A DNA stretch of 7,530 bases from DATFVJ01 sp035517695 (GTDB taxonomy: Bacteria > Actinomycetota > Actinomycetes > Streptosporangiales > Streptosporangiaceae). Position 1 is the first letter of the stretch, and the number at the start of each line of letters is the position of its first letter. The stretch is from NCBI GenBank assembly GCA_035517695.1, contig DATIYI010000016.1, positions 1 through 7,530 of the forward strand, given 5' to 3'. The position numbers and the translations under genes were made by a program. Shown in pieces: positions 1 through 4,428 of this stretch. The notes beneath the pieces were generated by a model, which was not told where the DNA came from, did no database searches, and worked only from the letters and a program-made list of their open reading frames with translations.

Positions 1-1
1 C

Positions 2-235
2 ATCGACGCCGACCAACCCCAGATCCCGGTCGGGATCGACGGCGAATCGGTGCTGATGCCCACCCCGGTGCGCTGCACGATCTGCCCGCTGTCGCTGCGG
101 GTGCAGGTCCCGCACGACCGGCCCGGGGTTCCCGAGCCGCGGCCGCAACTGGACTGGGCACGGCTGCGGCACCAGGCGTTCACTATCACGCGGACCGCGG
201 GCGGCGCCCCAACCGCACGACCGGGCACTTCGTGA
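2..235 (+). CDS. Diacylglycerol kinase-family lipid kinase, C-terminal part (5' end outside window)
   Basis: The frame is open from the first bases to a TGA at 233-235 and gives 77 residues. The order IPVGIDGE, then PTPVRCTI, then LRVQVP and DRPGV is the C-terminal beta-sandwich ending of YegS/DgkA/LCB5-type lipid kinases, where an (I)DGE segment is followed by a short strand and a closing L-x-V-x-V-P strand. These enzymes use ATP to phosphorylate diacylglycerol or related lipids at the inner face of the membrane. The catalytic nucleotide-binding half is upstream and not visible, so substrate and activity cannot be judged. The last 30 or so residues (Arg-, Ala- and Pro-rich) are an unconserved tail. 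An internal GTG at 50 exists but would start inside the fold, so it is not the start. Family call is reasonably firm; specificity is unknown. Confidence 0.7.
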   Translation: MDADQPQIPVGIDGESVLMPTPVRCTICPLSLRVQVPHDRPGVPEPRPQLDWARLRHQAFTITRTAGGAPTARPGTS

Positions 236-620
236 TCTCAACGTCTCAATGTCGCCAGCGACGCCCTCCACGGGCATTCCCCTCGGGCCGGCTTGCCAGT
301 GGCACCGTGCTGGGGCTCTGTACCCGCCGTCGTAGTCACCTTCCACCGCCGGACGAGCGCCCGCCCGGCGCGCAGGCGCGCAGGTGCTGGTCGGCTGACT
401 CCGCGAAACTCCGGCTCGCGAACATCGTTCCGCACTCGACCTTGCTGACGTAACCGGGCGTGCAGTGGCGGATCGCCCGTCGACCAGGCGAATTCCACCT
501 GATGCCGCCCGTGACCGATCGACGACGGTGTGCCGACGTCCGCCCCGAGGTCTTCGGCGCTCAGCGCACCAAACCACCCGAAGACACTACGCCGAACGCA
601 GAACCAAAGGCGTCATCGCG
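236..620. other. Intergenic stretch with no intact gene
   Basis: Between the lipid kinase stop and the toxin-antitoxin control region I see no convincing full-length gene on either strand. The longer open frames here are Arg/Pro-rich and look like chance frames in GC-rich DNA. Two things stand out: a possible relic of an XRE-type DNA-binding domain on the minus strand (336-460, listed separately) and a small 8-bp direct duplication (GGCGCGCA twice, 367-382). I recognise no terminator with a U tract and no tRNA. Confidence 0.5.
336..460 (-). pseudogene. Possible relic of an XRE-type helix-turn-helix regulator
   Basis: Reading the minus strand in the frame that ends at a TGA at 336-338 gives TPGYVSKVECGTMFAS followed by FAESADQHLRA. 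This resembles the second half of an XRE-type helix-turn-helix as found in actinobacterial regulators: a GYVSKVE-x-G recognition helix, then a helix with the ASxxFAExAD pattern and a hydrophobic end. A family member usually has Arg in the ERG position, where this has Cys. No N-terminal helices precede it in the same frame, and the tail ends soon after in Gly/Ser/Arg-rich sequence, so no full gene is present. The match is short and could be chance; I hold it at low confidence. If real, it is another decayed gene next to the toxin-antitoxin pair. Confidence 0.28.
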
Positions 621-625
621 ATGAC
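612..625. promoter_or_regulatory. Perfect palindrome, candidate toxin-antitoxin operator
   Basis: GTCATCGCGATGAC is a perfect 14-bp palindrome. A second perfect 10-bp palindrome, CCCGGCCGGG, follows at 625-634. Together they occupy the place of the -35 and spacer region just ahead of a -10-like box at 639-644. Type II antitoxins normally repress their own operon by binding palindromes in this position, so autoregulation is a reasonable inference; binding itself is not shown by sequence. Confidence 0.5.
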
Positions 626-638
626 CCGGCCGGGCCGG

Positions 639-644
639 TACGTT
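639..644 (+). promoter_or_regulatory. -10 box for a probably leaderless toxin-antitoxin transcript
   Basis: TACGTT fits the actinobacterial TAnnnT -10 pattern and ends six bases before the ATG at 651. Transcription would then begin at or next to the A of the start codon, giving a leaderless mRNA, which is common in actinomycetes. No Shine-Dalgarno sequence precedes ATG 651, consistent with this. No recognisable -35 hexamer lies at the expected distance; the 14-bp palindrome sits there instead. Confidence 0.4.
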
Positions 645-650
645 GGCAGC

Positions 651-908
651 ATGACCGCGCAGCCAGCCAGCCACCCGGACCCAGGCGAGCCGTATGAGGT
701 GATCCACCTCGGCGGGGAAGCGGCCGCGATCGTCCCGCTGACGGAGCTGCGGCGGCTCCAGGCGGTCGAACGCCGCGCCCCGGCCGAGCTTCTCGAAGAA
801 GCCGAGATCGAGGCCACGCTTACTGCCCACCGCGACTGGGTCGCCGCAGGCAGGCCCGGCGCCGTCTCCCACGAAGAAGCGATGGCCGAGCTGCTCAGCC
901 GCCAGTGA
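651..908 (+). CDS. Type II antitoxin, Phd/YefM-like
   Basis: An 85-residue acidic protein. Residues 15-36 (YEVIHLGGEAAAIVPLTEL and following) have the strand-strand-helix start of Phd/YefM-type antitoxins, where a short G-G-x-A-A-x-V-P segment precedes a Leu/Arg-rich helix. The C-terminal half is helical and Glu/Ala-rich (LLEEAEIEATL; HEEAMAELL), as expected for the toxin-binding tail. It would neutralise the downstream RelE/ParE-like toxin and repress the operon by binding the upstream palindromes. I prefer ATG 651 because a -10 box lies six bases upstream. An in-frame ATG at 621 with a weak AAAGG at 606-610 would add ten residues, but it starts inside the 14-bp palindrome. The stop codon overlaps the toxin start (GTGA), giving translational coupling. 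Family assignment among small antitoxins is approximate. Confidence 0.7.
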   Translation: MTAQPASHPDPGEPYEVIHLGGEAAAIVPLTELRRLQAVERRAPAELLEEAEIEATLTAHRDWVAAGRPGAVSHEEAMAELLSRQ

Positions 909-1147
909 AGATCGAATGGTCGCCCGCGGCCAGAGCATCAGCACGCCGACACATGGCAGACCAAGACGGGATGCGCGCCATCGGCGCGGCAATCACCCAG
1001 CTGGCCGACAACCCGTACCCACCAGAGGCCTTCCACCGAGGCGACTACCACCGGCTGCGCGCCGGACCGTACCGGGTGGTGTACGTAGTCGATGGCGAGA
1101 TGATCACCATCGAGCGCGTCGACCGCATCACCGGTGCCCGACATTGA
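905..1147 (+). CDS. Type II toxin, RelE/ParE family
   Basis: An 80-residue basic protein with the RelE/ParE fold pattern. An N-terminal strand (KIEWSPAA) and two helices (ARASARRHM; AIGAAITQLADNPYPPEA) are followed by strands (YHRLRAGPYRVVYVVDG, then MITIERV) and a C-terminal DRITGARH. The R-x-G-x-YRVVY-x-V core is the family signature. RelE members cleave mRNA on the ribosome and ParE members poison DNA gyrase; which applies is not decidable here. The usual C-terminal HRR-x-x-Y of RelE-type nucleases appears only as DRITGARH. The start is the GTG at 905, overlapping the antitoxin TGA, so both are made from one transcript and coupled. Length is normal and the frame is intact, so the pair may be functional. 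Confidence 0.8.
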   Translation: MKIEWSPAARASARRHMADQDGMRAIGAAITQLADNPYPPEAFHRGDYHRLRAGPYRVVYVVDGEMITIERVDRITGARH

Positions 1148-1596
1148 TTTCCGGCGCGTGCTCCACCCAGCCAAGTTGAGCCTCATCGACCGCGTGGCCA
1201 TGCTGACGACGATCAGGGCTGGCCGATCTGGGCTTTGCAGACTGCGCAGCCCGAACGGCTAACCAGCCGCCAGTTCGGCGCCGGCTTCTCGGCTTCCAGC
1301 GGCGTGGTTGCATTCCGTGATCGACCAGCGGGTCATTGATACGCCCTAGATCCGCCGTTCGCCGCGGCAGTACTGGTCAGCTGGCCGACCGTGGAGGGCG
1401 CACACGAGCGGCCATTCTGCGCGCCTGCGAAGACGGTAGAGCAAGATCGCTGTTTTCAGCTCCCCCCGGCTCGCGCCGCCAGCGGGACAGCGAACCGGAG
1501 CTTCTCCCGGCCACGGAACGCGTACCCGGGTAGAAGCCGCGCGGTGCATATCGTGTTGTTGCCGCAGGCCCTCCTGGCGTCCAGTCGATGGGAGAG
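1148..1596. other. Long intergenic stretch with no recognisable gene
   Basis: About 450 bases lie between the toxin stop and the 3' end of the tetR gene on the opposite strand. I translated both strands and found no recognised protein segment; open frames here lack coherent domain patterns. One moderately strong fold is visible at 1217-1268: GGCTGG and CCAGCC enclose a nine-pair inner stem (GGGCTTTGC with GCGCAGCCC, one mismatch). It has no following T run. Transcription from the toxin-antitoxin operon and tetR converge here, so a terminator would be expected, and this fold is the only candidate I see. Confidence 0.45.
1217..1268. terminator. Nested hairpin, weak candidate terminator between convergent genes
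   Basis: Outer arms GGCTGG (1217-1222) and CCAGCC (1263-1268) surround an inner stem of GGGCTTTGC (1230-1238) and GCGCAGCCC (1244-1252) with an AGACT loop and one mismatch. It starts 70 bases after the toxin stop. There is no U tract on either strand, so if it ends transcription it would do so as the U-poor hairpins seen in actinomycetes. In DNA this GC-rich such folds also arise by chance. Confidence 0.2.
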
Positions 1597-2277
1597 TCAG
1601 GAGCCTGTCCGTTTGGGCCCGGTCGCCGGCGGAGCAAGCAGCTGGTCGATGAGGATGTTCTCCAGCCATTGTTCGTACCGCTCCGGTGGCCAGCCCCGGT
1701 CACCGACGAGCAGCCGGTAGACCTCGGGGGACGTGAGGGCGTGAAGGATGTCGTCGGCGTGGCGTTCGCGCAGCTTCGGGCGCAGGGCGCCGGCGCGGGC
1801 GAGGGAACGCGCGATCTGCGCATGGCCGTGTTGCCTTTGTCGCATCAGCTCGGCGAGCAGCGCGGCAGCCTCGGGATCGGAGCCTGCCGCGCTGACGAGG
1901 ATCCGGTGAAGAGGCTCGGCCCTCGACATGATGCCGCCGATGAGGCCGGCCAAGCCCGACAGCTGGTTCCGGGGGTCCGGGTCCGCAAGAAGCGCACGGA
2001 CCTGGGGCCGGTCCGGCAAGGCGACTGCCTCGTCGTCTCCGGCTATTGAGGCGTCGAGCAGTGCCTTGAGGATTCCGAGCTTCGACGAGAACAGCCGGTA
2101 CACCGTCGCTGCCGGAACATCCGACACGTCGCTGATGGCCTCGATCGTCGTTGCGGCGTAGCCGCGCTCGAGAAAAAGGGCCCGCGTGGCCTCGACGACC
2201 GCGGCGCGAGCCAGGCGGGTCCGCGCCTGGCCGCCCTTGCCGGCGGAGGAGCGGCGGCCTTTGACATCCGTAACCAT
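1597..2277 (-). CDS. TetR/AcrR family transcriptional repressor
   Basis: A 226-residue protein, usual length for the family. A basic N-terminal extension is followed by the TetR DNA-binding domain at residues 22-70: helix 1 (RAAVVEATRALFLERGYAAT), then TIEAISDVSDVPAATVYRLF with the characteristic ATVYRLF-x-SK recognition helix. The rest is an all-helical ligand and dimer domain with no recognised effector signature. It is divergent from the mmpL remnant and ICMT-type gene, and a perfect 7-3-7 inverted repeat lies in the shared promoter region 15 bases upstream of its ATG. The natural inference is a local repressor of the exporter operon and of itself, released by a hydrophobic ligand. No clear Shine-Dalgarno precedes the ATG. 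The gene appears intact although its main target is broken. Confidence 0.9.
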   Translation of the reverse strand: MVTDVKGRRSSAGKGGQARTRLARAAVVEATRALFLERGYAATTIEAISDVSDVPAATVYRLFSSKLGILKALLDASIAGDDEAVALPDRPQVRALLADPDPRNQLSGLAGLIGGIMSRAEPLHRILVSAAGSDPEAAALLAELMRQRQHGHAQIARSLARAGALRPKLRERHADDILHALTSPEVYRLLVGDRGWPPERYEQWLENILIDQLLAPPATGPKRTGS

Positions 2278-2279
2278 GC

Positions 2280-2309
2280 TTGTGAGACTACTACTATCAA
2301 AATGATAGT
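2280..2309 (+). promoter_or_regulatory. Candidate promoter of the mmpL-ICMT transcript
   Basis: TTGTGA (2280-2285) and GATAGT (2304-2309), 18 bases apart, each match four of six consensus positions for a housekeeping sigma factor. The -10 box would lie inside the right arm of the TetR operator, so bound repressor would block RNA polymerase directly. On the opposite strand TATCAT within the same repeat could serve as the tetR -10. These are weak matches; the overlap with the operator is the main support. Confidence 0.35.
2293..2309. promoter_or_regulatory. TetR operator: perfect 7-3-7 inverted repeat
   Basis: ACTATCA, then AAA, then TGATAGT is a perfect inverted repeat of 17 bp in an AT-rich island of otherwise GC-rich DNA. 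It lies between the divergent tetR (ATG at 2277) and the mmpL remnant (ATG at 2352), where TetR-family dimers normally bind. The strict symmetry and 10-base half-site spacing fit one dimer per major-groove face. Repression of both directions is inferred. Confidence 0.75.
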
Positions 2310-2339
2310 TCTAATCTCGAATTAAGCGTGCTACGCATC

Positions 2340-2344
2340 GGAGG
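2340..2344 (+). promoter_or_regulatory. Ribosome-binding site of the mmpL remnant
   Basis: GGAGG lies seven bases ahead of ATG 2352 and fixes the original start of the exporter gene. That reading frame (MTSTQSPADAN and following) does not match the frame of the conserved MMPL sequence that begins at about 2393, so a base has probably been lost near 2390. Confidence 0.6.
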
Positions 2345-2351
2345 TACGCAG

Positions 2352-2653
2352 ATGACGAGCACCCAGAGCCCGGCCGACGCGAACATTGCCCGTTGCCACG
2401 CAGCCGGCTCGGCCGCCTCGCCGCGTGGTGCTACGACCACCGGCGCCGGGTGCTGCTCGGCTGGCTCCTCGTGGTGGCCGTCATCGGGCTCGCGCAGCGG
2501 GCAGGCAGCGGGCTCGTCGGCGCCACCGTGGTCCGCATGGTGCTCGTGCCCGCCATCATGCAACTCCCCGGATCCGCCAACTGGTGGCTGCCCGGCCGCA
2601 TCGGGCGGGCAATCCCCAACCTCGCCATCGAGCCCCAACCTCGCCATCGAGCC
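2352..2653 (+). pseudogene. MMPL/RND-family exporter gene, internally deleted remnant
   Basis: Two ends of an MMPL transporter lie back to back. From 2393 the frame gives SRLGRLAAWCYDHRRRVLLGW and LLVVAVIGLA, the basic N-terminus and first membrane helix of actinobacterial MMPL proteins. At about 2514 it jumps to LVGATVVRMVLVPAIMQLPG and ANWWLPGRIGRAIP, the family's C-terminal end, where intact proteins read (V)DATVVRMxLVPAxM...G..NWWLP. Intact MMPL proteins have about 700 residues and eleven or twelve membrane helices, so several hundred codons are missing. The deletion joins the two parts in frame and the usual Asp has become Gly (VGATVVR). Three further lesions: a probable one-base loss near 2390 separates the real start (ATG 2352 with GGAGG) from the conserved frame, a 9-bp direct repeat GCAGCGGGC (2494-2502, 2505-2513) lies near the junction, and a 19-bp tandem duplication shifts the frame at the 3' end. 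No transport function can remain. It would have exported lipids or drugs under control of the divergent TetR. Confidence 0.85.
2616..2653 (+). repeat. 19-bp perfect tandem duplication
   Basis: The 19-base unit CCAACCTCGCCATCGAGCC occurs twice head to tail (2616-2634 and 2635-2653). Nineteen is not a multiple of three, so the duplication shifts the reading frame at the C-terminal end of the mmpL remnant (NLAIEP is repeated in two frames). It is best explained by replication slippage and is young, since the copies are identical. Confidence 0.95.
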
Positions 2654-2716
2654 GAACCGGGATCAGACTGCGCACGGTGGCCTGAACCGCTCGCGCTTGA
2701 CCTTCCGGAGGCGGGA

Positions 2717-3265
2717 ATGCGCAAATCAACCGCATCGGCCGTCAGCCTTGCGTGGGGCCTGGCACTCGGCGGAACTTTCGGCTGCCTACTTCCGTATCTG
2801 CTGGGCGAATGGCACTTTCACCAGCCCCTGCCTTACTGGGCGGTCGCGCGGGCGGCCGGAGGGCTGCTGATCTGCGCCGGCCTCGTCCCACTCGTTCAGG
2901 CGTTTACCGAGTTCATCAGGGCTGACGGGACACCCGTGCCGGCAGCGTCGCCGCCGCGCCTCGTAGTGAGCGGGTTCTACCGCTACGTGCGCAACCCCAT
3001 CTACGTCGGCTTCATAGCCATCATGTCCGGCGAGGCGCTCCTGTTCGGCTCGCTAGGCCTCCTGGAATACACCGCTGTGGCCTGCTGCATCGGCGCGGCC
3101 GCCGTCCGGTTCTACGAGGAGCCAACCCTGGCCCGCAGATTCGGGGCCGAGTACCGGGACTACCGGCGCGCCGTGCGCGGCTGGGTTCCCCGGCTTCGTC
3201 CATGGACGCCCGGTGAACCGGCCGGACCGGCCGGACATGGAGGCTCCACGCCCTCGCCGAGCTGA
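2717..3265 (+). CDS. Isoprenylcysteine carboxyl methyltransferase (ICMT/PEMT)-type membrane methyltransferase
   Basis: A 182-residue integral membrane protein. Hydrophobic segments lie at about residues 8-30, 40-62, 95-118 and 118-131. The C-terminal ICMT signature is complete: GFYRYVRNPIYVG at 86-98 (cofactor and substrate pocket), EEP at 134-136, then FGAEYRDYRRAV and GWVPRLRP. In characterised relatives this region binds S-adenosylmethionine at the membrane; bacterial members methylate small hydrophobic or lipid substrates, and the one here is unknown. ATG 2717 has GGAGG at 2707-2711 and gives the usual length. The same frame also runs back through the mmpL remnant, which is accidental read-through made possible by the deletion. 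The last 15 or so residues are low-complexity (GEPAGPAGHGG) and the stop lies inside the next gene remnant, so the native tail is probably altered. The catalytic part looks intact. Confidence 0.85.
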   Translation: MRKSTASAVSLAWGLALGGTFGCLLPYLLGEWHFHQPLPYWAVARAAGGLLICAGLVPLVQAFTEFIRADGTPVPAASPPRLVVSGFYRYVRNPIYVGFIAIMSGEALLFGSLGLLEYTAVACCIGAAAVRFYEEPTLARRFGAEYRDYRRAVRGWVPRLRPWTPGEPAGPAGHGGSTPSPS

Positions 3266-3423
3266 AGGCGGCCACCCTCACCCACTGCGAATACTGCATC
3301 GACATGGGCTCGGCCATCTCCCGCCGGTGGGGTTTGACCGACGAGGAGATCCTCGCCCTACCCCGCTATCAGGCCGGCCCGCTGTTCTCGGAGCTGGACA
3401 AGATCGTCCTCGACTACGCCGTC
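3241..3423 (+). pseudogene. AhpD-like / carboxymuconolactone decarboxylase family protein, central fragment
   Basis: The frame reads LHALAELKAATLTHCEYCID, then MGSAISRRWGLTDEEILALP and a closing FSELDKIVLDYAV. This is the core of the AhpD/CMD family: a helix ending in the redox-type CxxC motif (Cys codons at 3286 and 3295), the ID-x-GSA helix, the turn, and the ELDK-x-VLDYA helix. Family members are peroxidase-like or decarboxylase-like helical proteins of 150-200 residues. Here about 40-50 residues are missing before LHALAELKAA (an in-frame TGA lies at 3214-3216) and everything after LDYAV is gone, replaced by sequence of the antisense brxC start. The open frame continues by chance over antisense brxB DNA. 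It probably followed the ICMT-type gene in one operon. It cannot encode the full fold. Confidence 0.8.
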
Positions 3424-3464
3424 GGACGCTGGATGTCCTTGGCGAAGAGCGCGTTCAGCTTCAT
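3423..3464 (-). pseudogene. brxC: brxC start, 5' tip only
   Basis: Four bases after the brxB stop on the minus strand an ATG at 3462-3464 opens a frame reading MKLNALFAKDIQRP, then Thr-Ala and a stop. The LFAKDI-x-RP pattern is the start of BrxC, the large P-loop ATPase of BREX type 1, whose N-terminus normally continues with INGVVKADQ. An AGGAGG ribosome-binding site (3474-3479) lies inside the end of brxB at nine bases spacing. After the Pro codon the sequence becomes the antisense of the AhpD remnant, so the operon was cut here and more than a thousand codons are gone. The identification rests on 14 residues, but the gene order and the ribosome-binding site strongly support it. Confidence 0.72.
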
Positions 3465-3468
3465 CGAG

Positions 3469-3871
3469 TCAAGCCTCCTGTTCCAAGATGTTCTTGGCTC
3501 GGTAGCACTGGTCGTCCTTGAGTCGCCCGAACAGCACAAGCGACGACCCCAACGTGTCGGACTGCTCGTAGCGGCCAGGGAAGAACATGAGCATTGGCTT
3601 GCCGACCACGACGCTCTGCAAGTTGTTCAGCACGTTGTGCGAGCGAATGTACGGGAAGACCTCGCTGATACCGGTGAGAAGAAGATGTCGAAGTCGCCAT
3701 GGGGCACCCCACCATCGGCGAGCTTAGCGCGGATCGCGGGCGCGATGTGGCGAGCATCCCCTGGAGCAACTCGCGGAAGTCAGCCTTGCCCTGCTCCGGT
3801 TCGAGGGCGAGCAGGCGATCCCAGACCCCGTGATCCTTAAGGATCTCCACCGACAGCTCGGCCGGTGTCAC
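3469..3871 (-). pseudogene. brxB: BrxB (DUF1788) remnant: 5' deleted and twice frameshifted
   Basis: Three minus-strand frames together give the C-terminal two thirds of BrxB. First LSVEILKDHGVWDRLLALEP and GKADFRELLQGML, then in another frame HIAPAIRAKLADGG...FDI, then in a third FPYIRSHNVLNNLQSVVVGK, PMLMFFPGRYEQSDTLGSSL and LFGRLKDDQCYRAKNI to a TGA at 3469-3471. The YIRSHNVLNNLQS and MFFPG-x-Y...LFGRL-x-DD-x-(Y/C)YRA blocks are diagnostic of BREX type 1 BrxB. Frame changes lie at about 3748-3755 and 3675-3684; both are explained by single-base losses, the second in TTCTTCTC. About 70 N-terminal residues, including the usual start, are absent: the sequence passes straight from the brxA end into the middle of BrxB. 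BrxB is a small essential BREX component of unclear biochemical role. It cannot be functional here. Confidence 0.88.
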
Positions 3872-4428
3872 AGCACGGCCCTCCCTGTGGCGTCATTGTT
3901 GGCCGGGTAGAACCGCAGATCACTGGGATTGCGTGCGGCCAAGGCGCTCGCTACACGCGGCGAAAACACGGCCCGGAGCAGGTGGCCACCATCGGACAAC
4001 AGGCCCGCCTCGTTCAGCATCCTGAACACGTTCGAGCTCAGCTTGCGCAAGGTCGATCCCTTGAGTTCAGCCGGTTCGCTGTGCCACAGGGCCTTGCCAC
4101 GCACGAAGCTGTCGAAATCCTCGTATCCAAGTGTCGCAGTCAGCAGGAGGAATCGCTCGCGCACGACCTCCTCGGCAAACTCGCCGATCAGGTCATAGCG
4201 ACGGCAGGCAGCCGCCCACAGCAGGTGTCCGCGCTCGGTAGCAGGCGCATCCATGAGCAACTCGATCTCGTCATCAGTGAGCACGGCGAGTCGCCACGCT
4301 GCGGCGGGTCGCCACGCTGCGGCGGGTCGCCGCGGTGGGATCGGCAGCGGAGATCTGGACCGGCGGGCTGCCAGGGCGTTGACGGTGCCGGTACTGATTG
4401 GTGATGTTATCCGCAGGCCTGCGCCCAT
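3868..4428 (-). pseudogene. brxA: BrxA (DUF1819) remnant, C-terminal two thirds conserved
   Basis: The minus-strand frame is open from ATG 4428 for 186 residues. The conserved part starts at about 4293: LAVLTDDEIELLMD, HLLWAAACRRYDLIGEFAEE, VVRERFL, LGYEDFDSFVRGKALWH, LRKLSSNVFRMLNEAGLLS and SPRVASALAARNPSDLRFYP. This is the BREX BrxA pattern, an all-helical DNA-binding protein of about 200 residues that opens type 1 BREX operons. The N-terminal 45 residues are Arg/Pro-rich, contain an in-frame 18-bp duplication and lack the usual first helices. ITSPISTGTVNA near the ATG may be a trace of the true start followed by a deletion. The stop overlaps a GTG that opens the brxB fragment, an accident of the deletion joining them. 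The frame is not interrupted, so a short protein could still be made, but without its partner genes it has no BREX role. Confidence 0.82.
4291..4326. repeat. 18-bp tandem duplication inside the brxA remnant
   Basis: TCGCCACGCTGCGGCGGG occurs twice in a row (4291-4308, 4309-4326), followed by a partial third copy (TCGCCGCGG). On the minus strand it repeats six residues (RPAAAW) without shifting the frame, exactly where conserved BrxA sequence stops. The identical copies suggest recent slippage. Confidence 0.95.

Noticed and set aside
238..498. Minus-strand open frame of 86 codons
   Set aside because: Arg-rich and without domain pattern; the possible XRE-like signal in this stretch is in a different frame.
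465..650. N-terminal extension of the antitoxin frame upstream to 465
   Set aside because: The added residues are Arg/Thr/Pro-rich, unlike any antitoxin N-terminus, and would overlap the operator and -10 box.
1336..1533. Plus-strand frame with a segment resembling a TetR first helix (GGRTRAAILRACEDG)
   Set aside because: No helix-turn-helix follows and the rest has no coherent pattern; likely chance.
1148..1596. Search for a tRNA or small RNA gene in the gap
   Set aside because: No TTCRANNC T-arm motif or cloverleaf could be traced; only a nested GC-rich hairpin was found.
1588..2049. Long plus-strand frames opposite the regulator
   Set aside because: Antisense shadows of the TetR gene, which has a clear domain structure on the minus strand.
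3304..3840. 178-codon plus-strand frame read as one protein
   Set aside because: Only its first 40 codons are AhpD-like; the rest is antisense to the brxB remnant.
4291..4335. Short repeats considered as a CRISPR array
   Set aside because: The copies are directly adjacent without spacers; it is a simple tandem duplication within a coding remnant.
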